A DNA stretch of 64,000 nt from AWTP1-13 sp963827545 (lineage in GTDB: Bacteria > Pseudomonadota > Alphaproteobacteria > Rhizobiales > Hyphomicrobiaceae): NCBI GenBank assembly GCA_963827545.1, contig CAWHBI010000028.1, positions 62,001 through 126,000 on the forward strand, given 5' to 3'. Shown here piece by piece: positions 9,362 to 18,555 of the stretch. The position numbers and the translations under genes were made by a program. The notes beneath the pieces are model-generated. The model was not told the origin of the DNA. It made no database searches and saw only the letters and a list, made by a program, of their open reading frames with translations. Numbering within the stretch: position 1 is the stretch's first letter; every line of letters begins with the position of its first letter.

Positions 9362-9535
9362 CGGTGCTTTCCTCCTTGGCCAGCGGGCGAGGGAAGCTAA
9401 TGCCGGCTGGAAAGGCCGACAAGGCGTCGGGCAGGCGAGGCGTGGACAAGGCTTTCAGCCGGCGGCGTTGACACCACGTGGCGAGATCACGACAGTCTCG
9501 AGCCTGCCTGTGGAAGCGACCAGGGGTCGAGAAAT

Positions 9536-12500
9536 TTGCGCGAGCTCGTTGCCGTCCTGATCGGGGTGGCGGTAGCCTGGCTGCTGCCGTTGGACCTGCT
9601 GCGGTCGGCGTTCAAGGAGCGGCCGCGGCGTGCCGTTGCTCTCATCCGCGATCGGGCCCTCGCTGCATGGCACACGCTGTCTTCGCCAGGTGAGGCTGCG
9701 ACGCCAGCACATGGCACTGCTCCTGCAGCCGCAGGCGAAGGCGAACCGCTGAGCGCCCGTCTGCACCAGCTGGAGAGTGTGTTCGCTCCCACCGTTTCCA
9801 ATTCCGCGCATCCGCGCGAGCTTGGCGAGCAGCCGCAGTTCTTGCAGGCGGTCGATCTGCTGAAAGCCGCGAGCGTGTCCTTCGACACGGTGATGCAATA
9901 TGCGATCGGCGCCAACTGGGGTCTGGGGTGTGCGGCGCTCGCGGCACTCGGGCAGCGTGTCGACGGTGCGCAGGGCGTGGACGAGGTGGTCGCGCAATTC
10001 GACAAGCTCTATCCGTGGCCCATGTACTTTGCGCTGCAGTACTTCGTGACGGTGGAGCCGCGTCCGCCCGTCGGTGCCCCTCTGGTCAATGCCAAGGACT
10101 GGTGGTGCGAGAACGTCGTCCTGCCGATCGTGTTTCGCGAATACTTGAGCCAGCGGGAACGGCTGGGAGATGCGCCCCTGTTCGGCACGACGCCGCCTGC
10201 CGCTGCGTCGGCAGCGATCAGGGCGCTCCTGGAGCGCGTTCATCATCCCTACGCGACGGCCCTGATCGACCAGCTGCAAAGTCTCCAGAGCGGCAGCATC
10301 GATCACGCCTTTCTCACCTCGGTCGGCCGCTTCTGGAAAGAGGGGCGCGACCTCAACGTGCTGATCGAACCCAGGCCGTGGCACGAGGGGCTGACTGGCG
10401 CCCAAGCCGCTGTGCTGGAAGCTCCGGCGCGTTCGCTGCTGGCGAGCGGGGATCATCGCGTGGGCAAAACCTCGTTTCTGCGGCTGCTGGCAAAACGCCT
10501 GGAGCCTCAGGGATGGACGGTGTTCGAGGCCAGCGGTGCCGATCTGATGGCCGGCCAGCAGTGGTTCGGCCAGCTCGAGGGGCGCATCCAGCGCGTGGTG
10601 GAGGAGTTGGGGGTCGCCAAGAAGGTCATCTGGTACATTCCCGACATCTTGCAGATTGCGCTCAGCGGCACGCATCAGGGGCAGGCCGCCAGCATTCTCG
10701 ACCAGATCCTCCCCGCCATCAGCGCCGGACGCCTGGTGGTGTGGACCGAGGCGTCGCCGGCGAGCACGGCGCGCCTGCTGCGGCTGCGCCCCGCGCTGCG
10801 CGGCGCCATCGAGGTGATCCGGCTGGATCCGCAGTCGCAGGATGAAACCCAGGAGCTTGCCCACGCCCTCGTCGAGCCGTGGTCCGAGGCGGCGGGTTTG
10901 CCCATCGATGCGGGCTGCGTGGAGGCGGCGCTGAGCGCGGCGCGGCAGTATCTGAGCGCCGGCAGCTTTCCAGGTACGGTGCTGGACCTCATCAAGCTGA
11001 CGGTCGGCAGGGCGGCCAAGGACGGCAGCGAGCGGGTGGACCCGCATGGCGTCATCCTGACCCTGTCGCAGCTGACGGGCCTGCCCGCCTCGATCCTGGA
11101 CAACAAGGAGCGCGTCGACCTCGCAGCGATCCGCGGGTACTTCTCGGCCCGGGTGATGGGGCAGGACGAGGCGGTCAATGCCGTGGTCGAGCGCATCGCC
11201 ATGCTGAAGGCGGGGTTGAACGACCCGGCCAAACCGATCGGCGTGTTCCTGTTCGCCGGGCCGACGGGTACGGGCAAGACTGAGCTTGCCAAGACGGTGG
11301 CCGAGTTCCTGTTCGGGTCGACGGACCGGCTGATCCGCCTCGATATGAGCGAGCTGCAGACGCCCGAGTCCACCTTGAAGGTCCTCGGCAGCAACGAGAC
11401 GGGCGGCGATGCCGACTCGCTCATCAACCGCGTGCGCAAGCAGCCCTTCTCGGTGGTGCTGCTCGACGAGTTCGAGAAGGCGCACGGCCAGGTCTGGGAC
11501 CTGTTCCTTCAGGTATTCGACGACGGGCGGCTGACGGACCAGCTGGGGCATGTCGCAGATTTCCGCCATTGCCTGATCATTCTGACCACCAACCTGGGCG
11601 CGACGGCCCACCGTGGCTCGGGGCTCGGCTTCGCGCCGACAGCTGACGCCTATAGCGGCGACCACGTGATGCGGGCGATCGGCCAGACGTTCCGGCCCGA
11701 GTTTCAGAACCGGCTCGACAAGGTGATCGTGTTCCGCCAGCTCACCCGCGACCTGATGCGCGGCATCCTGGCGAAGGAGCTGAACCGCGTGCTGGAACGG
11801 CGCGGGCTCAAGGACAGGGAATGGGCGGTGGAATGGGAGGCCTCGGCGCAGGACTTCCTGCTGGAGAAAGGCTTCTCGCCGGAGATGGGCGCGCGTCCGC
11901 TGAAGCGCGCCATCGAGCAGTACGTGATAGCGCCGCTGGCGGCGACCATCGTCGAGAAGCGGTTCCCCGAAGGCGACCAGTTCGTCTTCATCCGCAGCGA
12001 CGGCCGCGCGATCCAGGCCGAGTTCGTCGACCCCGATGGCGATGTGGAGGTGAGCGGGGGCTCGGCGGCAAGCCCGCCGTCACTGGCGGGCATGATCCTG
12101 GCACCGGAGGGGACGGGTGCCGAGCTGCAGGTGCTGGACGCCGAGCACGCCGGCATCTCACAATCCCTGCACTCGGTGGAATGGGAAGACCTCAAGGATC
12201 GGTTGTCGCAGCACATGCTGGCCGCTGACTTCTGGACTAGGGCCGATCGTCACGAAACGCTGTCGCGGTTGGCACTGCTGGATCGCGTCAAGGCGGCCGC
12301 CAGTACGGCGGACGCCTTGCGCGCGCGGCTCGCCAAGGGCACGGAGCGCTCGGGCAAGTCCTCGCGCGAGCTGGTTGGGCGGCTGGCCCTGCAACTCTAC
12401 CTTCTCAAGGAGGGCATCAGGGACGTGTTCCAGACCGCGCCGATCGAGGTCGCGCTGCTGGTGGAGCCGGCCCTGGAGCGGCCGGGGGGGAGGGAGGCGA

Positions 12501-12949
12501 CGCGGGCCTGGTGCGCGCGTCTTCTTGCCATGTACCGCGCGTGGGCCGGCAACCGGCACATGCAGCTGGCGGAAATTGCCGGCGTTGGCCCCGGCGACAT
12601 GCCGCTCCTGCTGATCAGCGGGTTCGGCGCCCATCGCCTGCTGGAGCAGGAGGCCGGCCTGCACGTGCTGGAGCGCGCCGACGACGAAAGGGGCCGCAGC
12701 GGCAGGGCGACGGCGCGGGTGCGGCTGGCGGTGGCGCCTCTGGGCGATCTGCCGGCCGACAAGCTGCGGCGCGCGCTGCTCGAGGCGCTGGAGCACGGCG
12801 CGCGGCCGCACGCCGTGGTGCGCCGCTATCGCAGCGATCCGTCTCCGCTGGTGCGCAACATGAACGGAGCCTGGCGCAGCGGGAGGCTCGACGCGGTGCT
12901 GGGCGGCGATTTCGATCTGATCGCGGCGAGCCAGGTGGCGGCGGAGTAA
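9536..12949 (+). CDS. Membrane-anchored AAA+ (ClpB-like) ATPase fused to a GGQ-less release-factor-2-like domain
   Basis: 1137 residues in one open frame, starting at TTG 9536 about nine bases after AGGGG. Layout: a likely N-terminal membrane anchor (about 2-22); an alpha-helical region to about 290; a first ATPase module with a divergent P-loop GDHRVGKTS (305-313); a second, canonical ClpB/HslU-type module with GPTGTGKTE (575-583), Walker B VVLLDEFEK (640-648), sensor 1 LTTN (about 683-686) and sensor 2 GARPLKR (from 785). From about 880 to the end it resembles RF2: an LSQHMLAADFW helix, then CARLLAMYRAWAGNR and EAGLHVLER matching the RF2 segments around MLERMYLRWAESR and TGVHRLVR, and a tail RRYRSDPSPLVRN...LDAVLGGDFD matching the RF2 C-terminus. 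The GGQ peptidyl-hydrolysis domain between them is absent. Unfoldase activity is inferred from the second module; a ribosomal target is speculation. The gene stands alone between an MFS gene and tRNA-Val. Confidence 0.85.
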   Translation: MRELVAVLIGVAVAWLLPLDLLRSAFKERPRRAVALIRDRALAAWHTLSSPGEAATPAHGTAPAAAGEGEPLSARLHQLESVFAPTVSNSAHPRELGEQPQFLQAVDLLKAASVSFDTVMQYAIGANWGLGCAALAALGQRVDGAQGVDEVVAQFDKLYPWPMYFALQYFVTVEPRPPVGAPLVNAKDWWCENVVLPIVFREYLSQRERLGDAPLFGTTPPAAASAAIRALLERVHHPYATALIDQLQSLQSGSIDHAFLTSVGRFWKEGRDLNVLIEPRPWHEGLTGAQAAVLEAPARSLLASGDHRVGKTSFLRLLAKRLEPQGWTVFEASGADLMAGQQWFGQLEGRIQRVVEELGVAKKVIWYIPDILQIALSGTHQGQAASILDQILPAISAGRLVVWTEASPASTARLLRLRPALRGAIEVIRLDPQSQDETQELAHALVEPWSEAAGLPIDAGCVEAALSAARQYLSAGSFPGTVLDLIKLTVGRAAKDGSERVDPHGVILTLSQLTGLPASILDNKERVDLAAIRGYFSARVMGQDEAVNAVVERIAMLKAGLNDPAKPIGVFLFAGPTGTGKTELAKTVAEFLFGSTDRLIRLDMSELQTPESTLKVLGSNETGGDADSLINRVRKQPFSVVLLDEFEKAHGQVWDLFLQVFDDGRLTDQLGHVADFRHCLIILTTNLGATAHRGSGLGFAPTADAYSGDHVMRAIGQTFRPEFQNRLDKVIVFRQLTRDLMRGILAKELNRVLERRGLKDREWAVEWEASAQDFLLEKGFSPEMGARPLKRAIEQYVIAPLAATIVEKRFPEGDQFVFIRSDGRAIQAEFVDPDGDVEVSGGSAASPPSLAGMILAPEGTGAELQVLDAEHAGISQSLHSVEWEDLKDRLSQHMLAADFWTRADRHETLSRLALLDRVKAAASTADALRARLAKGTERSGKSSRELVGRLALQLYLLKEGIRDVFQTAPIEVALLVEPALERPGGREATRAWCARLLAMYRAWAGNRHMQLAEIAGVGPGDMPLLLISGFGAHRLLEQEAGLHVLERADDERGRSGRATARVRLAVAPLGDLPADKLRRALLEALEHGARPHAVVRRYRSDPSPLVRNMNGAWRSGRLDAVLGGDFDLIAASQVAAE

Positions 12950-12982
12950 TGGTGGAGCCCGCGCTGCTGATCTATTCAATGC

Positions 12983-13051
12983 CGGGTGCGACAGGGATCG
13001 AACCTGCGGCTCTGCCGGACAACATTGCCGAGATCTAGGCGTTGCGCACCC
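12983..13051 (-). pseudogene. tRNA-like relic, antisense and just upstream of tRNA-Val
   Basis: On the minus strand a perfect 7-bp acceptor stem (GGGTGCG at 13051-13045 with CGCACCC at 12990-12984) encloses a full T arm with loop TTCGATC and a 5-bp stem (13007-12991). Between acceptor and T arm only 37 bases remain, with no normal D arm or anticodon arm and no T at position 33. No CCA is encoded. The stem can be extended outward by ATGCCGGG (12979) pairing with CCCGGCAT (13056-13063). I read it as a degenerate or partly deleted tRNA gene. Confidence 0.5.
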
Positions 13052-13079
13052 CGTCCCCGGCATGCCATGAGACACGCAC

Positions 13080-13154
13080 GGGCGATTAGCTCAGCGGTAG
13101 AGCACACCCTTCACACGGGTGGGGTCGTAGGTTCGATCCCTACATCGCCCACCA
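13080..13154 (+). tRNA. tRNA-Val (anticodon CAC)
   Basis: Complete cloverleaf: acceptor GGGCGAT with ATCGCCC, D arm GCTC-AGCGGTA-GAGC, anticodon stem CACCC/GGGTG with loop TTCACAC (anticodon CAC at 13112-13114), T arm GTAGG-TTCGATC-CCTAC, discriminator A at 13151 and an encoded CCA at 13152-13154. CAC reads the GTG valine codon. It lies alone between the AAA+ gene and the convergent TAXI gene. Confidence 0.97.
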
Positions 13155-13184
13155 CCGACTGAATGAGCCAAATTCTCCCCAACA

Positions 13185-14418
13185 TTACCGCTTCTGCTGC
13201 CGGGTCCACTGCATGAACTCGTGGAACAGGCGCTCCTGCTCGGCCGGATTGCTGGGCGCCGCCCGGATGGCCTTTGCCCGCGCAACGGCTGGGTCGATGG
13301 GAGCGTTGAGGGAGGACTGGCGCGAGGTCCTGTCGAGCAGGTCCTGCGCGGGGGGAAAGCGCGTCCATCCGGGGAGCGTGCCGGCCAGGTTCATCTCTTT
13401 CCACCCCGGCTGGAAGGGGGCGGAACGCAGCATGTCGAAGCGATCGAACAGATACTCGACAAAGCGCACGGCGCGGCGGTGGCGGTCCGTCTCCGGCGGC
13501 CAGTTGTAGACCGCGAGAACGGCCTGCACCGATATGGTGCGAACGATCCGGTTTTGGGCAATGAGGTTCGGGTAGTCCGCGCGCGTTAGCTCGCCGGGTG
13601 CGTAGTAGTCGCGGAACCTGTCCGAATACTCGACCGGAAGGAGGTGGAACCCCGTTTCAAGCTTGATGGCCGTGAACAGCTCGCTGGGCCTGGCGCCCGT
13701 ATGCACGAGCCCCGCAAGCTCGCCGCTACGCATGGCCTCGAGCGCCAGCGCATTGTTCATATAGACCTTCTCGACCTTCACGCCCAAGCGCTCGAAGACG
13801 ATGCCGCCCGTGTAGTTGGCGCCGCTGCCGGGCGTATCGAAGCCGACCTTCTTGCCGGCCAGGTCCTGGATGGACTTGATGTCCGGCCGCACCAACAAGT
13901 GGAACTCTCCCTGGAACATGGGGATGATGTAGTTGAGGCGCCGCTCGAGATTCGGGACTTTCTCCACGTTCCTGAAGTGATCGAGGACGTCAGCATAAGT
14001 GAGGACGACGTCGACGCCATTGAGATAGAGCAGGTCGGTGATGTTGCCGACCGCTCCGTAGCTCATGATCGGCAGCACGCGCAGGTTTTCGCCGTCGTCG
14101 AGCACCTTGGCGAGATCGGCGGCGTACCTGTGGAAGCTCCCCTCGGGTTGTCCCCCGGCGAGGCCGATAGTCCAGGCGTTGTGCTGCGCCGCCTTGGCTT
14201 GCTCCTCCTCGGTCACCACCGGCTTGTCGGTCGCCGACTTGGCCTCCTTGGCGGATTCTGTTCTCTTGCTTGAGCGCACGGGGCGAGGGTCGTCGCGGCG
14301 CAGGGGGCGGATCGGCTTTGACCGAGGCGTCGAACAACGGAATTTGGGCCCCGGCGGTCAGAGGGGAAAGGATGAGAATCGTGGCGAGGCTGCAAAGCCC
14401 GAGCAAGGAAGCATGCAT
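13185..14418 (-). pseudogene. TAXI-type TRAP transporter binding protein, one frameshift
   Basis: Periplasmic solute-binding protein of the TAXI family (substrates in the family include glutamate and other carboxylates). An ideal start lies at 14418: GGAGG, then a signal peptide beginning MHASLLGLCSLATILIL and ending near TAGA. That frame continues to about 14280, where the conserved mature domain (WTIGLAGGQPEGSFHRYAAD onward, with GKKVGFDTPGSGA) is in the next frame. The total, 1234 bases, is one more than a multiple of three, so one extra base explains it. No TRAP membrane subunits are nearby; TAXI proteins are sometimes orphaned. The mature domain is full length, so this is either a sequencing error or a very recent lesion. 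Confidence 0.78.
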
Positions 14419-14486
14419 GCGGTGACCTCCAGTCCGGTCCGGACGTTCGTTCTGATTGGTCTTGGTTGGGGGTGGCGCTCGTGCGC

Positions 14487-15437
14487 TCACCGGACCCCCA
14501 GCCGCCGCAGGCGCTCGGCGGCGTCGGCCGCTCCCATTTCGCGCGCTTTGCGGTACCACGTGCGCGCTGTCTCCGCGTCGGGCCGAGGTCCGAAAGAGCC
14601 CAGGCTGGCGAGCTCCTCGGGATCGAAGGTGGCCGCCAGCGCCATTACGCTCTGCGGTAAGCCGGCCTCCGCACCGCGCTCGAAGAACCTGCGTGCGGCG
14701 ACGATGTTGCCGACCCGAAGCTGCTCGACGCCCTGAGCATGAAACTGGAGAGCGCGCTCGTGATCCTCCGGCGTGAGCCAGGGCCGGGGCGCGGTGGCGG
14801 CGGCTTCGTTAGAGCGGGAAGGCAGAGCGACAACCAGCTTCGTCTTCGCCTCCGCCAGAACCTCCCCGTTGGCTGTAACAAGTGTCAAGGCGACTTCCGA
14901 CCATCCCTGAACTCCATCGGGCACCGTGATCATGAGATCCGGTAGGGCGGCCAGGGCAACGGCCCAGGTGCCGGCGGTGATCGCATGCCCCTCCATGACG
15001 GCAATGGTCGGCGGCAAGCCCCGAATGCGGATAAAGGTGCCCTGAGGAAGCGCCTGTTTGGGGCCTACCTGCACCTGCACCTGCAGGCGCGCGCTGGAAG
15101 CCGGCTCGGCCAGCGTCAGCGACGCAACGGCTATGCTTGGGCGCTGCCCCTGCGGCGGGCTGGCGCCGTCCGACCGCGGGGCAAAGGCGGTCGATGCGAT
15201 CGCGGCGATGCCGGGGACCATGACGCTGCAGGAGAGGTCGTGCGCCACGCAGTCCTCGCGGGCGCCGCCCGAAGCGCCCAAAGCGCCATGATCCCGGTCT
15301 TTGGCCTGGCCCTTGACCGGTGCAGCCGGGGCCAGCGTTGCCGCGGGCGCTGCATGCGCAGCGCTCTGAGCAACCGCGTTGCCTGCGGGGTAGTACAGAG
15401 TGCAAAGAGAAAATATCAATAGATTTGCGCGGTTCAT
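14487..15437 (-). CDS. Secreted protein with C-terminal Sel1-like repeat
   Basis: 316 residues. An N-terminal signal sequence (LLIFSLCTLYYPAGNAVAQ) precedes a low-complexity Ala/Pro stretch, a central domain of unknown fold (about 110-210, with GTFIRIRGLPPTIAVMEG) and, in the last 90 residues, helical repeats resembling Sel1/TPR: AARRFFERGAEAGLPQSVMA and ARTWYRKAREMGAADA. Sel1 repeats usually mediate protein contacts. It lies just upstream of the TAXI gene on the same strand with about 70 bases between, so the two may be cotranscribed. No specific function can be given. Confidence 0.7.
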   Translation of the reverse strand: MNRANLLIFSLCTLYYPAGNAVAQSAAHAAPAATLAPAAPVKGQAKDRDHGALGASGGAREDCVAHDLSCSVMVPGIAAIASTAFAPRSDGASPPQGQRPSIAVASLTLAEPASSARLQVQVQVGPKQALPQGTFIRIRGLPPTIAVMEGHAITAGTWAVALAALPDLMITVPDGVQGWSEVALTLVTANGEVLAEAKTKLVVALPSRSNEAAATAPRPWLTPEDHERALQFHAQGVEQLRVGNIVAARRFFERGAEAGLPQSVMALAATFDPEELASLGSFGPRPDAETARTWYRKAREMGAADAAERLRRLGVR

Positions 15438-15856
15438 TTCCCGCTTCCCCCATCGCTCGTTTTGCCATTGCGCGATTGCGCGACGCTGAACTCCTCAACT
15501 CGGATCGTGTGTTTCTCAGTTTGGCCCGAAGGCCGCTCCTGCGGTTGGGTCCCCTTACGGGTCGGCTCGAGCGAGCGTGAGGGCTGGCTCCGCGTCCCGT
15601 ATTTCGAGGTGCCGGTAGCCAATCCCTAGCAGACAGACCGCGGTCTCCATTTTCAAATGTTTGTCTGTGGACGCGTGCAGGATATCCTTTGTAGGATCAT
15701 GCCAATGCCATAATCTGGTCCGCTTGGCGCGAACGGCGAAATTTTCGCCACCGATGCTGCCAGAGACAGGAAAGAGGGGCTGAAAACGCTGCCGCGGCAG
15801 GGCCTTAACGTGGCGGCTTCCGGCCTTCGGGCGCTGCCCCGCGGCGATGGAGGACT
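15438..15856. other. Intergenic stretch, no gene recognised
   Basis: About 420 bases between the lldD stop and the start of the Sel1-like gene. Open frames crossing it are extensions of neighbours without family resemblance. It probably carries the promoter of the Sel1-TAXI pair; no clear repeat or RNA gene was seen. Confidence 0.35.
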
Positions 15857-17065
15857 TCAGGCGCGCCGTGAGCGCTCCATCGCCAGCATCATCGGTGAGC
15901 TGTTGCGCCTGCGGTCGTCTGGTTCCCAGGTGAGGAACTGCGGGCCCAGGCTGCGGATGTCGGGTGCGCCCATCTGCACCATGGTGCGGCCGATCTCGTC
16001 CTTGAAGATCTCGAGCGCTCTCGTGACGCCCGCGGCGCCCGCGGCGGCGGCCCCGTAGAGCGTGGGCCGCCCCACGAATACGTACTTGGCGCCGAGGCAC
16101 AGCGCCACGATGGCGTCCGACCCGCGGCGGATGCCACTGTCGAACATCACGGTCATCTTCTCGCCGACAGTCGCCGCGATGGCTGGCAGCACCTCGATGG
16201 CCCCGGGACTCTTGTCGAGCTGGCGGCCGCCGTGGTTGGACACCATGATGCCGTCGACGCCCAGCGCCGCGCAGCTGGTCGCATCGTCGGGGTGCATGAT
16301 GCCCTTCACGACCAGCTTGCCCGGCCATAGGCGGCGGAAATTCTCGATGTCGCGCCACAGGACGGGCACGGGCATCTGCTGGGCCACGAACTCGGCGACC
16401 TCGGTGGCCGACGCCCCGGGCGGCGCGTAGCGCTGCCAGTTCGAGAGCATCGGCGTGCCCGTGCGCAGGTATTCGGCCATCCAGGCCGGATGCAGCAGGG
16501 CCTCGAGCTTGGCGCCCAAGGTCGGCTTGATCGGGCGCGTGAAGCCGTTGCGCAGATTGCGCTCGCGCTTGGAGTTGGTCGGGACGTCGACGGTGATGAC
16601 GAGGGTGGAAAGGCCGGCATCGCGCACGCGGCGGATCATGTCTTCGGAAATGCCGCGGTCGCGCGCGACGTAGAGTTGATACCACCCGTGCTCGGCTGCA
16701 ACGCGCCCCAGGTCCTCGATGAGAGCGGTGCTGGCGCCCGACATGATGAAGGGCACGTTGGCTGCTTTGGCCGTTTGGGCCAGCATCAGATCGGCGCCCG
16801 GCCGGAACAGCGCGGCGAGCCCGGTCGGCGCAATGCCCAGGGGGCCCGAAAAGGTGCGGCCAAACAGCATGGTGGATTGATCGATGGCCGTGACGTCGAT
16901 GCCGTAGCGGGGCACAAGGTCGAAGGAGGCGAACGCGCTCTCGTTGCGGGTGACGCCGCGCTCGTCCTCGAGGCCGCCCTCGATGAAGTCGTAGGCGAGC
17001 CTTGGCAGGCGCCGCTTCGCCAGCTTGCGCAGATCGTCGACGTTGACTGTGCGGTCGAGATTCAC
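15857..17065 (-). CDS. lldD: FMN-dependent alpha-hydroxy acid dehydrogenase (lactate dehydrogenase type)
   Basis: Oxidises an L-2-hydroxy acid, probably lactate, to the 2-oxo acid with FMN. The protein is a full-length TIM barrel: LPRLAYDFIEGG near the start, GIAPTGLAALFRPGAD, WYQLYV, the FMN/substrate Lys in LVVKGIMHPDDA, the catalytic His-Arg region VSNHGGRQLD, and the phosphate-binding DSGIRRGSD and VFVGRP. I chose GTG at 17065, which overlaps the stop of the upstream aldo/keto reductase as GTGA and gives 402 residues; the open frame runs further upstream but only through that gene. Close relatives act on lactate, glycolate or mandelate, so the substrate is not fixed. Confidence 0.9.
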   Translation of the reverse strand: MNLDRTVNVDDLRKLAKRRLPRLAYDFIEGGLEDERGVTRNESAFASFDLVPRYGIDVTAIDQSTMLFGRTFSGPLGIAPTGLAALFRPGADLMLAQTAKAANVPFIMSGASTALIEDLGRVAAEHGWYQLYVARDRGISEDMIRRVRDAGLSTLVITVDVPTNSKRERNLRNGFTRPIKPTLGAKLEALLHPAWMAEYLRTGTPMLSNWQRYAPPGASATEVAEFVAQQMPVPVLWRDIENFRRLWPGKLVVKGIMHPDDATSCAALGVDGIMVSNHGGRQLDKSPGAIEVLPAIAATVGEKMTVMFDSGIRRGSDAIVALCLGAKYVFVGRPTLYGAAAAGAAGVTRALEIFKDEIGRTMVQMGAPDIRSLGPQFLTWEPDDRRRNSSPMMLAMERSRRA

Positions 17066-18096
17066 GGGCGCTTTGCCTGTTCGATCGATGAAAAGCGGCC
17101 CTCGACGGGGTAGGCCGGATCGTTGAAGCCCGGGGTCGAGGGGTGGCCCGGCGTCACCAGGCTGTCGGCCAGCGCCTCGTCCTCGGCCGTCCACGTGTAG
17201 TGGAGGGCACCGAGGTAGCTCACCCACTGCTCGAAGGTGCGCGGGCCGGCGATGCTGGACGTGACCGCGCGATTGTTGAGCACCCACGCGGTCGCCCAGT
17301 GTACGAGCGTCGCGCCCCGCGCCTCGGCGTGCGCCTTGAGCTTTTCAGCGACGATCAGACTCTCGGGCCGCCACTCGGCTTCCAGCATGCGCTTGTCCTG
17401 GCGGGCGGCGCGGCTGCCCGCCTCCGCCACCTGGTTGACCTTGTACTTGCCGCTGAGCACGCCGCGCGCGAGTGGGCTGTAGGGCACCACGCCGAGGTTG
17501 AAGGCGTTCGCGGCCGGCAGCAGCTCCACCTCGGGCTGGCGGTTCATGAGGTTGTAGTAGGGCTGCAGGGCGGCCGGCTGCGGCACGCCAAGCTGGCGGC
17601 AGAGATGGACTACGTGGGGAATGTGCCAGGCGCGCACGTTGGATAGGCCCCACTCGCGGATCTTGCCCTGGCGGATCATGTCGCCGAAGGCGGCAATCGT
17701 CTGCTCCCAAGGGGTGTCGGGGTCGATGCGGTGGATGTAGTAGAGGTCGATGTGATCGGCCTGCAGGCGCTTCAGGCTGGCCTCGACGGCCCGTATCAGG
17801 TGCCGGCGCGAGAGCCCCATGTCGGTAACGCTGGGGCCCGCCTTCTGCGCCACCTTGGTGGCCAGCACCCAGCGGTCGCGCTTTGCCTTGATGGCCGGTC
17901 CGACAATCGCCTCCGAGCGCCCCTCGGCGTAGACGTCGGCGGTGTCGATGAAGTTGACGCCGCTCTCGGCCGCATGATCGACGATGCGCCGTGCCTGTGC
18001 CTCGTCGGTAGGGCCGCCGAACATCATGGTGCCGAGGCAAATCTCCGACACCTTGATGCCGCTCGAGCCGAGCACCCGATATCGCATTTGCGCCAT
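17062..18096 (-). CDS. Aldo/keto reductase
   Basis: NADPH-dependent reductase of 344 residues. Family features are visible: IDTADVYAEGRSE (catalytic Asp and Tyr), LATKV (catalytic Lys), the His in YYIHRIDPDTPWEQT, GLSNV, and the nucleotide-binding IAGPRTFEQ near the C-terminus. It resembles the YajO/Gpr-like group, some members of which reduce methylglyoxal. Its stop overlaps the start of the lactate-dehydrogenase-type gene by four bases, so both are expressed together and may share a hydroxy-acid or aldehyde substrate; that link is inference. Confidence 0.9.
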   Translation of the reverse strand: MAQMRYRVLGSSGIKVSEICLGTMMFGGPTDEAQARRIVDHAAESGVNFIDTADVYAEGRSEAIVGPAIKAKRDRWVLATKVAQKAGPSVTDMGLSRRHLIRAVEASLKRLQADHIDLYYIHRIDPDTPWEQTIAAFGDMIRQGKIREWGLSNVRAWHIPHVVHLCRQLGVPQPAALQPYYNLMNRQPEVELLPAANAFNLGVVPYSPLARGVLSGKYKVNQVAEAGSRAARQDKRMLEAEWRPESLIVAEKLKAHAEARGATLVHWATAWVLNNRAVTSSIAGPRTFEQWVSYLGALHYTWTAEDEALADSLVTPGHPSTPGFNDPAYPVEGRFSSIEQAKRP

Positions 18097-18122
18097 GTCA
18101 GGATCCTCGCTGCGCGCGTTTC

Positions 18123-18350
18123 TCAGGCCGAATGCTGGAGCAAAAAGCGATAGATGCCGCCGGCCTCGCCGTGCTCGATCAGGGCATTGCCGGTGGCTTC
18201 GCTGAAGGCCGTGAAATCAGCGACCGAGCCGGGGTCGGTGGCAAAGACCTCCAGGGTGGCACCTTTCGGCAGCTCTAACAGCGCCTTCTTGGCCTTGAGG
18301 ATCGGCAGCGGGCAGGCGAGACCCTTCAAATCCAACGTCTTGTCGGGCAT
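18123..18350 (-). CDS. TusA-family sulfur carrier protein
   Basis: A 75-residue cytoplasmic sulfur carrier. The signature LACPLPILKAKKAL carries the persulfide-accepting Cys at residue 13. The start is ATG at 18350. TusA proteins relay sulfur from cysteine desulfurases to tRNA 2-thiolation or molybdenum cofactor synthesis; which role applies here is not shown. It is divergent from the RND exporter and lies close behind the aldo/keto reductase start (27 bases), so it may lead that operon. Confidence 0.88.
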   Translation of the reverse strand: MPDKTLDLKGLACPLPILKAKKALLELPKGATLEVFATDPGSVADFTAFSEATGNALIEHGEAGGIYRFLLQHSA

Positions 18351-18555
18351 CGGGCGGCCTTTCGACACACGTGAGCAGCCGCAGCCTATATCAACGAATG
18401 GGAAGGCCTGGCAACGCTCCGAGCTGGTGGAGCTGGGGTTGCGCTTGCGCAGCCGGCACGCCACCATAACGGGGGACCACAGATTCTCCGCCCCTCGCTT
18501 GGCACGTCGGGGCAAAGCAAGAACGCGGCCCGGCGCAGCAGGTCGAGGGAGCCTC

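Noticed and set aside
9455..11665. Long minus-strand open frame (736 codons) opposite the AAA+ gene
   Set aside because: It is a by-product of GC-rich codons in the sense frame. The sense strand carries intact ATPase motifs, and the antisense product is low-complexity with no family resemblance.
12170..12949. The RF2-like region as a functional release factor
   Set aside because: The GGQ loop and its domain, needed for peptidyl-tRNA hydrolysis, are not present in the frame.
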